Of a stretch of DNA of 64,000 nucleotides, positions 1 through 8,772 are shown in pieces. The notes beneath the pieces are model-generated. The model was given only the letters and a program-made list of their open reading frames with translations. It did not search any database and was not told the DNA's origin. Numbering within the stretch: the stretch's first letter is position 1; every line of letters begins with the position of its first letter. The position numbers and the translations under genes are program-made. The DNA lies in contig CAWBZX010000031.1 of the NCBI GenBank assembly GCA_963793295.1, positions 1-64,000 on the forward strand, read 5' to 3'. This DNA comes from JAHDHW01 sp963793295. Lineage in GTDB: Bacteria > Bacteroidota > Bacteroidia > Chitinophagales > Saprospiraceae.

Positions 1-193
1 TTGTTATGTTATTGTACTTGGACCCATCGTATTGCCCCCCCTTAAAATCCGGTAGCTTAATTTGTCGAATGTCAAAATAAACGGGTTCATCTGAAAAATG
101 GGCAAACAATCTTTGCTTGAAAACCGATTGGAGGTAATCAAGGGTTTTTGAAACTGTTGATTTGCTGATCGTTTTTTTAAAAGTTGTTGGCAT
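1..193 (-). CDS. Partial unknown gene, last visible gene of the eCIS operon
   Basis: An open frame starts at ATG 193 and stays open to the left edge, giving 64 visible residues beginning MPTTFKKTISKSTVSKTLDY. It begins 9 bases after the stop of the DUF4157 gene, on the same strand, so it is very likely co-transcribed with the injection-system genes. No domain is recognisable in the visible part and there is no Walker A motif yet. The AAA+ ATPase normally found in these loci has not appeared elsewhere in the window, so this could be its N-terminus, another cargo, or an accessory protein. That is a guess from position only. An overlapping frame starting at 267 was rejected because it begins inside the upstream gene. 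Confidence 0.6.
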   Translation of the reverse strand, partial: MPTTFKKTISKSTVSKTLDYLQSVFKQRLFAHFSDEPVYFDIRQIKLPDFKGGQYDGSKYNNIT

Positions 194-202
194 AATAAAA
201 TT

Positions 203-1561
203 TTAAGACCCGCAAACAATAGGAAAGGTTTCGCCCGGCTTAGCATTGGCCTGATGATATTTGTCAATGGTGTAACCTACACAATCCGTTCTTTTCTTAC
301 TGAATGCATCCATTTTATTACCGTATTCTCCTCGTGCTGTTTTATATGTTTCCACTGCTTTTAGAAAATCGGCTTTTTTCGTGCCAACGCCAGCCGGAAA
401 TTTCGGAAATGGATTATCCGTCAGATATTTCAAAAAATCAGTACCGTGACTTCCTTCATGAAAGCGTAAAGTAGTGTTTCCGGCTTTTTTATCCGCTGCG
501 GTTGTGCCTTTTCCGTAGGCAGAAGTTCCACTTGGTTTTACGGTCAGGCCGTAGGTAGTTTTGATAATTACTTTAGGAATTTTCGGAGGATTTTTGACTT
601 TTGTAATAATTCCATTGGTATCTGTTTCATAGCCTCCATAACTCCAACTTTTAGGTTTCATGCTGATTTCCGTTTCTCCACCACTTTTACCTTTTACAAA
701 AACGTCAGGATGGATTTCAACTTTTACATCATTAATCGTCAAAGAATGGATGCCCGTAGATTTGTTCTTAGTTGCAGTATCTGGGACAGGCGTGCTAACT
801 TTGGAGTCATCTAATTTTTGGATTGATTCTCCTTTTTGCTGTATGGTATGTGTCAGTTCATGCGCCAATAAGTGTTTTCCTGCTGAAGTTTCAGGATTGT
901 ATTTCCCTTTGTTGAAATAAATATCTTTACCATGAGTGAAAGCCTGAGCATTTATTGAAGCACTGAGCTTTTCAGCGTTTACATCTTTATGAATATTTAC
1001 ATTGCTAAAATCAGCGCCAAATCCCTTTTCCATTTCCTGTCTTATTCCTTTTGAAAGTGGTTCACCACCGGAAGTTTGGGACCTCAATTTAGTTTCAAAA
1101 CTTGGAGAGGCTTCTGCAGTCTGATGACTGTTTTCTTTCATTTGCAACTCTTCTTCCTCTTCTTCCAAAGGCTGCATCTGGAGTTCCTCCTCCTCTTCTT
1201 CTAAAGGTTGCATTTGCAACTCTTCTTCCTCCTCCTGCTCCTGACGTTGGATTTCAAATTTTGCCTGGGCTTCTTCCTCCTCACAATCCTCGCATTTTGC
1301 CTGGATTTTTGGATTTAAAGCGGAGGAAGAATCCTTGGCTTTGGACTCGTTGACCAATTGGTCAGCCATTGCATCAGCTTCCTGCTCGAATTTATCGTTG
1401 GGTGGTCCGATGGTGAGTTTCGGCTGAACAGTAAAAAATGGATTGGAGCTCTTTTGATCAAAGAACTTAGTATCTCCGGATTTTTCAGATAAGTTGAAAA
1501 AAGGTTTGAAGTTCGTGGCTTCTGAACTTTTTTCGTTTCTTTTTTTTGAAATTGTTTTCAT
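203..1561 (-). CDS. eCIS-associated DUF4157 protein with second HExxH motif (candidate cargo/effector)
   Basis: 452 residues. The N-terminal part carries the motif typical of eCIS DUF4157 proteins (IGPPNDKFEQEADAMADQL, about residues 51-69), a CEDC cysteine pair (90-93), then a glutamate-rich repeat tract (about 111-142). The DUF4157 zincin-like motif HELTH is at residues 234-238. After a linker, a separate C-terminal region carries a second metallopeptidase-like motif, HEGSH, at 368-372, followed by a Lys/Tyr-rich helix and TDCVGYTIDKYHQ near the end. In eCIS loci DUF4157 proteins are often cargo or assembly-linked proteins; that is family knowledge. Inference: the C-terminal segment is the toxic or enzymatic payload, perhaps a DUF922-like zinc protease, but the family match is uncertain. 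The gene starts 1 base after the tape-measure stop codon. No signal peptide is visible. Confidence 0.85.
   Translation of the reverse strand: MKTISKKRNEKSSEATNFKPFFNLSEKSGDTKFFDQKSSNPFFTVQPKLTIGPPNDKFEQEADAMADQLVNESKAKDSSSALNPKIQAKCEDCEEEEAQAKFEIQRQEQEEEEELQMQPLEEEEEELQMQPLEEEEEELQMKENSHQTAEASPSFETKLRSQTSGGEPLSKGIRQEMEKGFGADFSNVNIHKDVNAEKLSASINAQAFTHGKDIYFNKGKYNPETSAGKHLLAHELTHTIQQKGESIQKLDDSKVSTPVPDTATKNKSTGIHSLTINDVKVEIHPDVFVKGKSGGETEISMKPKSWSYGGYETDTNGIITKVKNPPKIPKVIIKTTYGLTVKPSGTSAYGKGTTAADKKAGNTTLRFHEGSHGTDFLKYLTDNPFPKFPAGVGTKKADFLKAVETYKTARGEYGNKMDAFSKKRTDCVGYTIDKYHQANAKPGETFPIVCGS
1136..1231 (-). repeat. Tandem 36-bp repeat encoding acidic LQMQPLEEEEEE units
   Basis: Within the DUF4157 gene, about three copies of a 12-residue unit (leucine-glutamine-methionine-glutamine-proline-leucine plus six glutamates) follow one another at residues 111-142. 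The DNA copies are nearly identical apart from synonymous and frayed positions. Acidic, Gln/Met-rich tracts of this kind occur in other DUF4157 proteins between the N-terminal motif and the zincin domain. The copy number could vary between strains through slippage. Confidence 0.8.
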
Positions 1562-1562
1562 A

Positions 1563-2969
1563 TTAAGCCCATTCTACCTGAAGCATATTTTTCATCCATG
1601 GCAATTTGATGATAGAAATGCTCCAGGGTAATTTAGAAATCAAAATATCAAAAGTAGCGTGCTGAATAAATAAATTCCAGCTGCCGTTTTCATTTTTTGT
1701 GAGTTTTCCTTCTCGTTGTAAAAAGGTATTTCTCAAACTTTCGGGAGAAGTATTTTTTAAAGCTGACCAGTGTTTTATAACTGCATTTAATAATTGCTCA
1801 GCTTCGGCTTTTATTTTTTCATTTAAAATGAGGTCTTTTTCAATAGGTACTGAAAGCGGAATATCACAAAGTATTTTGTTTAGGATCAATTCATTTTCAA
1901 AAGATTGTGACTTTCCGGTAGCCAAATATTGTAATAAAAGTGCAGCCTGATTTTTTGCATGGAAGTCTTTAAAAATATTTTTTTCAGTTAAACCTAAACT
2001 TTCAAAAAAGAGTACAAAGAAAGGATGCAATAATACGAGACCGGCATTGATGGTATACCACTCTTTTTGATCAGGTTTTAACTCAGTCTTTCGTTCAGAT
2101 TTTTTTATTGTTTTTTTAATGGTCTTCTTTTCGGATATTGTTTTTTCTAAATTCTTTTCAATGTTCAAATGTATACTTTGAACTGCTTTTTGAAGTTTCA
2201 TTAAAAACGCATTATCGACAATTTTCAATTCATTTAAAACTTTGTTGACTAGCTTTTTAGAAGAAATAACAGATTTTTCAGACTGTAAAAAGTAGTCGAT
2301 TGTCGATTTGAAAATATCGATTTTGACTTCTTCAAAGGATTTGTTTTTAAAAAACAAGCCGTAAAAAACGAACAGCCACAATTGATTGCGGACTTCAGTG
2401 GAACGATAAAATGTTGACAATATCTGTTGCAAATCCTTAATAAATTCAATCAGGTTTTGGTTTTTGACCAGGGTTTGTAAAAATGTATCACTAAACTGGA
2501 AAACCAATCTTTTTAACTTGTCCGGATCATTTCCCAAAATGGAAGCCACAGCTGGAATTTGATTTTCTCCCATTATTTTGTTCTCTAATTCCATGACTGA
2601 CTCGGTTTTCGCCCACCAGGGGAAATATCCGTATTCTAGAAAGTACCGAAATAGATCAGATTCCATTTCGGATGATTCTTCTGAATTTTGCTGAACTTTT
2701 TCCAGCTTTTGAGAAAGCTGCTCTAAAAATTGCCTGATAAACTGATCTTCAAAACGGATCGGATCAGCAACATTCATTTCTATGGAAAGGTTGTCCAGAC
2801 GAATATTCCGATCTCCACCAAATCGATCAAAGACCTTTTCCATTTCCGGCAGTAGTTTCTGTTGGAAAACTTCAACTGATCGTTTATCTAATTGTTTCCC
2901 GTTTCCTTCCGAAGGGGTATTAAACTCCAGGCAAAATTTTTCGATGATATGTTTTGAACCGTTTGTCAT
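1563..2969 (-). CDS. eCIS tape-measure protein (CIS_TMP-like)
   Basis: 468 residues from ATG 2969; its start overlaps the stop of the upstream gene by one base (TGATG), a sign of translational coupling. Two features match the contractile-injection-system tape-measure family. One is the N-terminal HIIEKFCLEFNT segment. The other is the hallmark NAGLVLLHPFFVLFFESLGL at about residues 308-327. The protein is Leu/Lys/Glu rich and largely helical, as expected for a protein lying inside the tube and setting its length. A lysine-rich coiled stretch (KKTIKKTIKKSERK) precedes the hallmark. No signal peptide or membrane segment. An in-frame TTG one codon-pair upstream (2972) is less likely than the ATG. 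Confidence 0.85.
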   Translation of the reverse strand: MTNGSKHIIEKFCLEFNTPSEGNGKQLDKRSVEVFQQKLLPEMEKVFDRFGGDRNIRLDNLSIEMNVADPIRFEDQFIRQFLEQLSQKLEKVQQNSEESSEMESDLFRYFLEYGYFPWWAKTESVMELENKIMGENQIPAVASILGNDPDKLKRLVFQFSDTFLQTLVKNQNLIEFIKDLQQILSTFYRSTEVRNQLWLFVFYGLFFKNKSFEEVKIDIFKSTIDYFLQSEKSVISSKKLVNKVLNELKIVDNAFLMKLQKAVQSIHLNIEKNLEKTISEKKTIKKTIKKSERKTELKPDQKEWYTINAGLVLLHPFFVLFFESLGLTEKNIFKDFHAKNQAALLLQYLATGKSQSFENELILNKILCDIPLSVPIEKDLILNEKIKAEAEQLLNAVIKHWSALKNTSPESLRNTFLQREGKLTKNENGSWNLFIQHATFDILISKLPWSISIIKLPWMKNMLQVEWA

Positions 2970-5746
2970 CAACCTATTTTAAATCTCGAAAGGATATCTT
3001 TCATCACGGGTTTGTTTGCTGCTGACCGTTTGATCTCTTTTACTTTTTTTGTCGTATTGGTCAGTTTCACCTTTTTTGAAAACGACTCGCTTTCTTTTCT
3101 AATAATTTCAAGTGCTTTTGCTTCATCTCCTGTTGCATCAACATCGCTTCCCTTAGCTGCCATCATGCCGAGCATTGATGAAGCCATCGTATCAAAATTG
3201 GTTGAAAGGGCAACCAAAGTAGCTTTGTCCTCATTGCTTGGATTTTCTTTCGCCTCCAGGATACGGATCATTTCACCGGTTCTGGACATGTTTTCAGACA
3301 TTAGTCCAAGCGCAGGATTTTCGAAAACGCGTCCCCCGGGATTGGTAATTCCTCCAGGCGTATCTATAACTGGACCAACTGGTCTGGTGCCAACACTTAT
3401 CCCTCTTAGCCAACTTACGTCTGTAGTTATGGTTCCAATGTTTTGTTCAACCAACTGGAATTTACTACTCAAATCTAGTTGTGCTGTCAGCAGGTTTTTA
3501 GTTTCCGGAAATTTGAAAACATCAAATTTGTCAATAAAATTAATCGTTGGCGGACGAAAAACGCCTATTGGTGGATCAACCTCAACCTTTGGAGGAGGAG
3601 TGGGTTCCACTTCGGGTTCGATCTCGATCACACAGCAACCCGGTAGACAAAAATCTGCGACAATCCGTTGTTTCTTTTCGTCTTCAGCGGAGACATAAAC
3701 CAAAACGAAAGTGCCGCCTTTGGGTACTCCTGAAAGATGCTCCAATCCAGTATTTTGATTATAAAATTTGTCAAAAATATATTGCTGGATCACCTTTTCT
3801 TTTTTCTTTCGGAAAAGATCAACCAGCCGATCAAAGCGTTTGAATTGATTGTCCAGAACAAAACGGTGCAGTGGAGTCTCGTTTTTTGTTTGAGTTAAAG
3901 GATAGACTTTTTCATTTATTTTGTAACCGAGATCTACCGCTTCGTTGTAATTGCTTTTGAATGAAGTGAAATTTTTATCAAAGGTTCCAAGCTTCGCATA
4001 CATCAAATTGTTGACCTGTTCGGTTTTGGTATTTAAAGTAGCAACTTCCGTTTTTGCAATTTTTAATTTTGCGAGTGCTGCTTCGTTCTCCTTAAAATCA
4101 TTGGATGCTTCAGCTTCTGTTGCCTTGGTAGTCAGTTCGTTGTTAAACTTTCCAACGACACTCATATTGGCATTCAGGTCTTCCCGATAATGATGCAGTA
4201 AAACATCAAGTGCCGGAAATTTCAATCTTGGCGGCCGAACTGTTTTAATTTCATCTTCAATTTGCACGGTAACGATATTGAAGGAAAGGTTAAACTCTTT
4301 TTTCAATTTTTCAAGATTCTTCTCAACCTCATTAACCGGTTGACCAAGATGTCCTTCTATTCGATAAAAATTATATTCCTCAATATTGAAATTCAAAGGA
4401 TTTCGGGCTTGGTCGGACTCGCTGTATTTATCTGCCCAGAAACCTAAAATTCCTGAAGATTGGTTTCTCACGGTCTTTTCAAAACTCCAAAATTGATTCA
4501 AATAAGGTTTCCGACTCTTGAATGCGTAATAGTAGGGGATAGATTTTTGATCCAAAGTATAATCTCCATTTTTAGAAGGAGTGATTTTTAGCTTGAAACT
4601 ATTGTTGTTGGGAATTTTAAAACCATCAATCATCGTGTCAATTCGCAGATGTAATTGCTGTGCTTTTTTTACATTTTTATCTTTATGATTCAAAATTGGT
4701 GATTCACAAAAATGGTGACGATATGCTGCTGGTAAATTACTGTTTTCAGCGACAAGCTCTCTAGCCATCACATGCTTAGGATGTTTGGATGGGTTCGGAC
4801 AGCATTCCACAGAAATATCAAAAATCGCTTCCTTAAATTCAGTATAAGCTTGAGCCAGATCTTTCATGAAATTGTAGATATAAAGTACATCCGGCCGATC
4901 ATTGATATTGATGTTTTTGAAAGTAGAACTTAATTTTGAAACCCAGTTGTCAACGGGCCGTTTATTATAAAGCGGTGCGATTAAATGTTGAATAAAATCA
5001 TCATCTCTGCCACCTCCGGCAACTTTTAAACCGCTGATCAGCGATTCACTGGAAACCTGGATCGCGTTTCTAAACCTTTCCAATAAATTTTCTTCATGGG
5101 TGATGACTTTATTGTGAAAATTCACTCTTTGAATATGCACATCAGGCAGATTGAAAAAAGTGTTTTGTGACTTTCCACGGATGCGATCAAGGTCACTTTT
5201 TGCGATGAGCAGCGGGATGAGTTGTGCTCGTTGTTTCATACCCTGATTGTCGCAATCCACTTCCGTACAATCTTCGGGTGGTTCCAGATAGCTGTTGAGA
5301 TACAATACCAAAACCATGTTACCGATCTTTCGATTTCGATTGGTAAATTTTTCAATTGGAGTCAATCCGTTTTCTTTTGCATCTTTCGGAAACAATTGCC
5401 AAAGTTCGAATGAAGCTTGAGCATCTTCCTTTTGAAAAGGTTGGTATTTAGCTCTTTTGTCATCAAACTTTTTGAATTGTGAAAAATTTGTCGCCTCATC
5501 AATATGAATCAGGTCGCCATCAGAAGTAATCGCAGCTCCTTTGGAAACGGTGATCGTTTTCTCATTCAAAGAAACATCCAGCCCGCAGACAATTCCTGTC
5601 CCGATGAGTTTGGTTCTTGTCAGGCGGTCTCTTCGATCCAAAAAATCAATGACTGAATTTAGGTGGGTAGCTGTCAAAACCTGATTGTCTTCAAAGTAGT
5701 GGAATTCTTCAACCAGGTGATTCAATTTTATTGCAACATTTTCCAT
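2969..5746 (-). CDS. Large eCIS structural protein of unknown role (possible fibre/baseplate-associated)
   Basis: 925 residues, following the two baseplate proteins after a 206-bp gap and coupled to the tape-measure gene. The N-terminus contains QVLTATHLNSVIDFLDRRDR and GTGIVCGLDVSL, a motif I associate with an uncharacterised protein of Bacteroidota eCIS clusters. The middle has a predicted coiled-coil stretch (about 530-620, rich in Lys/Glu/Ala/Asn). A cysteine pair GCC is followed by a proline-rich linker (EPTPPPKVEVDPP), then a C-terminal domain with a Gly/Pro stretch and a basic end. No enzyme motif was seen. Position between baseplate and tape measure suggests a baseplate-periphery or fibre-like part; this is inference. 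Confidence 0.7.
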   Translation of the reverse strand: MENVAIKLNHLVEEFHYFEDNQVLTATHLNSVIDFLDRRDRLTRTKLIGTGIVCGLDVSLNEKTITVSKGAAITSDGDLIHIDEATNFSQFKKFDDKRAKYQPFQKEDAQASFELWQLFPKDAKENGLTPIEKFTNRNRKIGNMVLVLYLNSYLEPPEDCTEVDCDNQGMKQRAQLIPLLIAKSDLDRIRGKSQNTFFNLPDVHIQRVNFHNKVITHEENLLERFRNAIQVSSESLISGLKVAGGGRDDDFIQHLIAPLYNKRPVDNWVSKLSSTFKNININDRPDVLYIYNFMKDLAQAYTEFKEAIFDISVECCPNPSKHPKHVMARELVAENSNLPAAYRHHFCESPILNHKDKNVKKAQQLHLRIDTMIDGFKIPNNNSFKLKITPSKNGDYTLDQKSIPYYYAFKSRKPYLNQFWSFEKTVRNQSSGILGFWADKYSESDQARNPLNFNIEEYNFYRIEGHLGQPVNEVEKNLEKLKKEFNLSFNIVTVQIEDEIKTVRPPRLKFPALDVLLHHYREDLNANMSVVGKFNNELTTKATEAEASNDFKENEAALAKLKIAKTEVATLNTKTEQVNNLMYAKLGTFDKNFTSFKSNYNEAVDLGYKINEKVYPLTQTKNETPLHRFVLDNQFKRFDRLVDLFRKKKEKVIQQYIFDKFYNQNTGLEHLSGVPKGGTFVLVYVSAEDEKKQRIVADFCLPGCCVIEIEPEVEPTPPPKVEVDPPIGVFRPPTINFIDKFDVFKFPETKNLLTAQLDLSSKFQLVEQNIGTITTDVSWLRGISVGTRPVGPVIDTPGGITNPGGRVFENPALGLMSENMSRTGEMIRILEAKENPSNEDKATLVALSTNFDTMASSMLGMMAAKGSDVDATGDEAKALEIIRKESESFSKKVKLTNTTKKVKEIKRSAANKPVMKDILSRFKIG

Positions 5747-5952
5747 AGAACAGGTTTTTTATTCTTTTTAAAAATCAATTTGATTTTAACATTTTTCTTT
5801 ATAGTTTAACTTGATAGGTTCTCAAAAAGAACCCAACTCAAATTGAAAATCATTTACCACTTAGGCACTAAGTCCACTAAGTAGACACTAAGTCTTTGTG
5901 TTTCTAAGTGACCTTAGTGGCTTAGTGGTTATAAGTTTTTATGTCAATACCG
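5747..5952. other. 206-bp gap inside the eCIS operon, holding an inverted repeat
   Basis: This is by far the longest gap within the injection-system operon, where other junctions overlap or are under about 40 bases. It contains no start codon with a sensible frame but holds an imperfect inverted repeat with CACTAAG motifs (5854-5931, listed separately). Confidence 0.7.
5854..5931. repeat. Imperfect inverted repeat with CACTAAG motifs
   Basis: The left arm TTACCACTTAGGCACTAAGT (5854-5873) is nearly the reverse complement of the right arm at 5911-5931. CACTAAG occurs three times inside (from 5867, 5875 and 5887), and CACTTAG near 5857 can pair with CTAAGTG near 5904. The transcript would fold into a long hairpin. 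I recall similar CACTAAG-rich intergenic elements in Bacteroidota, but could not check. It may be a MITE-like or REP-like insertion, or an mRNA processing site dividing the operon. Confidence 0.7.
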
Positions 5953-8772
5953 CTAACCATTATTATTGTCGTCTTCTGGATCATTACTTTCAATAATTTC
6001 CTCTTGATTTCCGATATGTGTTTTGCCTAGAATCACCGGGTTTTCATCGTCTCCTTCCTCGCAATCATGTAATGTGCCGGGAGGATAAATCGTGTACAAT
6101 TCATCCAGAAAATCAATTAATTCATTCAATGGAAATTGGCCCAGGCTAGGTTGTACACAATGCTCTTGTTGGTAATCCAGCCAGTTTTTATAAAGCTTTT
6201 CCAGTTGGCTCATTTGTTCTGCTCCGATCCAGCAAATTCGCGGTAGAATATGAGCGGGCAGTTCTGTCCGAATCAATTTTTCGACATATTTTCTGAAATC
6301 AATATTAGAAAATCGAGGCGTATATCCTGGAAAAACGATACTCACTCTGAAAGAATAAGGATCAAGCGGACCGCAAACATCACAATCCGGTTCTGTGCAA
6401 ACCGGTAAAAAGTTGTCGTCAGATTTTCTGTGGCGCAGCAGAATGTTTTCGATCACATAAAATCCTTCTTCGCTGTACTTTTCGTTTAGAAAATCAATGA
6501 GGTAATCGATGGCATTGAGGCGATCATTTTCTGAATCGAAATATTCAATTCTTCTGGCTACCACTTCACCGTCTTTGTTGATGATATTAAAATAAAACCG
6601 ACCATCTTCTGTTTCCAAAAGATCGTAGTTTTCCATAAACAAAGCCAAATTGACCGATTGGCGCATTTCTTTTATTGCTTCGTTTTCATCATGATAATGC
6701 ATGCTGCTACTCAAAATGATTTTGGCTTTGTCAGCATCTACGACTCGCCACCGGTGTTCAACGACATCATCATCGTCTATTTCCTGGTAAATGGTGTACT
6801 CGATGCTGGAAAGGTTGCGCCGTTTATAATTGTGAATTCCTGCGAGCCTGGCTGCTCTGCGAACAATCCCGGAGGCATTAATTTGCTCAATGGGTACATC
6901 CATGTCTTCTTGCGTGTACCACATTAAATTTTCGAAAGTATTGCCTTGGCTATCAACTGAAGTTGCATTGCAATAATCAAAAGCTTTTGCCCTGTTTTGG
7001 CTGATAAACTGATATTCTTTAAGAAAAGCAATTTTATCACGAATCAATTCCTGATCCGCTCGCTTTCTTCTGAAGAGTCGATGCATCAGCATGACGTATT
7101 CATTGAAGCTCTCCGCAAAACGAGCTAAAAGATGATCCAGAAATTTGTTCTTGCGTTGGGTGAAAATATCGCTTGTTTCAGCATCATTATGTTCTCCGGT
7201 AAGATCATAAAAGATTGGACCCAACTTTTGAAAGAAGTCTTTAATTTGCACGGAATCTGCTTTTTCTATTCCTTCTTCTGCAAGATATTGTTGGAAATAA
7301 GTGTAGATTTCTTCAATGCCTTTCACTTCATTTACGACCTGAGAAAAATAGGTTTTTCGAAATGAATTGTCTGCTGAAAGCAGATTTTTTACATTAGAAA
7401 GCTGAGCAAAATAGTTTGCTAAAACCTGATCAAAAAATAACAGGTAGCCTTTTAATTGCTTCGTTTGAGCGACTCTTTCAATGGTGACATTACCTGGTAT
7501 TCCATCTTGCCCGATTCCATAAGTCAGCGGAAAATCATTTTGAATCGAATGATATTGATCAATGTTTTTGAAATTCCCTAGAGGAATCGGAAGGTCCAGC
7601 TCTGTTTTTGCAATAGCTGTCAATTGCTCTTTTTCAGCTTCGTGCAGTTCCAAATATTTGCTTTCCATTTCTTCCCGGAAAGGGACAAAAGGCAACAAAT
7701 CTTTATAAAAATTGAAAACCGATTTGGGTTTGTTTTCTTCCGTGTTTTCTCCGGCCGCTTTTTTGAGAATGGATTTGGTAAGGTCCAAAACGGGCTGATG
7801 TCCATCTTTTACAGGAAGGCACCATTTGTAGCCCTCCACTTCTTTCCGGTCTGCCGATTTGGAATAATTGAGAAACAATTCCCGAATTGCTTTTACACCC
7901 TCCACACTCATGATTACCCGGATCACATCGGAGACAAAAACATTCTTTCGCAGCGTTGCATTTTCAAGTTCTTCATCGTCGATAAAGCCGTTTTTAAGTA
8001 TTGGCCCTTCAAATATTTGCTCAATAGATCGACCTTTTTCGAGAAGGTCTTTTATAGAATATCTTCTAATATTTGGTGTCAAATATTGTTCGAGATCAAA
8101 AAGTATCTGCGCCCAAACAGTTTCGATATCTGCATCATTTTCCAATTCAATATCAGCGCAGACCATTATTTCCTGCTGCGGAACGATCATAATATTGTTT
8201 AAATCTTCACAAAGATTTCGGTTTCGATGGTATAAAGATTTGGCTTCGCGAAGGGTTGATTTTTTTTGTGTTTCGGATAAGTTTTCATCCAGTTCCAGCA
8301 AAATATCATACAAACCGTTCAGCTGAATGGTTGTTGAAGGATTGTTTTGTTTGGATAGTTTTTTGACAATTTCACTTTCCTTGCAATCAACCAAATAAGA
8401 GACAGCAGCTTTCGACAACCAGGCATTTTTTACCTTGGGAAGGTCGATAAAAAGCTTTCGGTAATCGTTTTCAGTAACTGGTCCGGAGGTTAAAATCTGA
8501 GCAGCGGTCAGAAACTGTTTGCGCATCTCCCCGTGATTATCCTTTTCAGAAGCCAGAATATCTTCAATAGGGAATGCCGTCCTTTGCCCAAGGTCAGTAA
8601 TTGCGTAGCAAAGCATTTCGAGAATCGTAATTCCCGGATCATGTGTGTTGTAATCCGTCCAGATATCGCTAGCCAATTGTTCGATATACTTCAAGCCCTC
8701 TTCGCGCAAAAGCTGGTAGTTGAGCGCCGTAATTTTGGACTTTTCTTTCGATATGGTAATTGGTGCTTTCAT
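5953..8772 (-). CDS. eCIS baseplate protein, gp6/Afp12-Pvc12-like
   Basis: 939 residues from ATG 8772, which overlaps the upstream stop as ATGA; an in-frame TTG at 8778 is less likely. The N-terminus contains WTDYNTHDPGITILEMLCYA, the typical start of the larger baseplate-J type proteins of eCIS and type VI-like systems, followed by ITDLGQRTAFPIEDILAS. The C-terminal part has PAHILPRICWIG, also typical of the Afp12/Pvc12 group, then an acidic tail with many Asn, Asp and Glu. Role by family: forms the baseplate wedge that surrounds the spike and triggers sheath contraction. Cytoplasmic assembly, no signal peptide. A CxxCDVCGP cysteine cluster lies in the last fifth. Confidence 0.88.
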   Translation of the reverse strand: MKAPITISKEKSKITALNYQLLREEGLKYIEQLASDIWTDYNTHDPGITILEMLCYAITDLGQRTAFPIEDILASEKDNHGEMRKQFLTAAQILTSGPVTENDYRKLFIDLPKVKNAWLSKAAVSYLVDCKESEIVKKLSKQNNPSTTIQLNGLYDILLELDENLSETQKKSTLREAKSLYHRNRNLCEDLNNIMIVPQQEIMVCADIELENDADIETVWAQILFDLEQYLTPNIRRYSIKDLLEKGRSIEQIFEGPILKNGFIDDEELENATLRKNVFVSDVIRVIMSVEGVKAIRELFLNYSKSADRKEVEGYKWCLPVKDGHQPVLDLTKSILKKAAGENTEENKPKSVFNFYKDLLPFVPFREEMESKYLELHEAEKEQLTAIAKTELDLPIPLGNFKNIDQYHSIQNDFPLTYGIGQDGIPGNVTIERVAQTKQLKGYLLFFDQVLANYFAQLSNVKNLLSADNSFRKTYFSQVVNEVKGIEEIYTYFQQYLAEEGIEKADSVQIKDFFQKLGPIFYDLTGEHNDAETSDIFTQRKNKFLDHLLARFAESFNEYVMLMHRLFRRKRADQELIRDKIAFLKEYQFISQNRAKAFDYCNATSVDSQGNTFENLMWYTQEDMDVPIEQINASGIVRRAARLAGIHNYKRRNLSSIEYTIYQEIDDDDVVEHRWRVVDADKAKIILSSSMHYHDENEAIKEMRQSVNLALFMENYDLLETEDGRFYFNIINKDGEVVARRIEYFDSENDRLNAIDYLIDFLNEKYSEEGFYVIENILLRHRKSDDNFLPVCTEPDCDVCGPLDPYSFRVSIVFPGYTPRFSNIDFRKYVEKLIRTELPAHILPRICWIGAEQMSQLEKLYKNWLDYQQEHCVQPSLGQFPLNELIDFLDELYTIYPPGTLHDCEEGDDENPVILGKTHIGNQEEIIESNDPEDDNNNG

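Noticed and set aside
4..267. 87-codon minus-strand frame overlapping the effector end
   Set aside because: It starts inside the effector in another frame. The frame from 193 is better placed, 9 bases after the effector stop, and stays open to the edge.
3012..3698. 228-codon plus-strand frame over the large eCIS gene
   Set aside because: It is antisense to a clearly coding 925-residue gene, with low-complexity Ser/Phe/Leu content and no family signature.
7624..8202. 192-codon plus-strand frame
   Set aside because: Antisense shadow of the Afp12-like gene; Phe-rich composition typical of antisense reading of Lys/Glu-rich genes.
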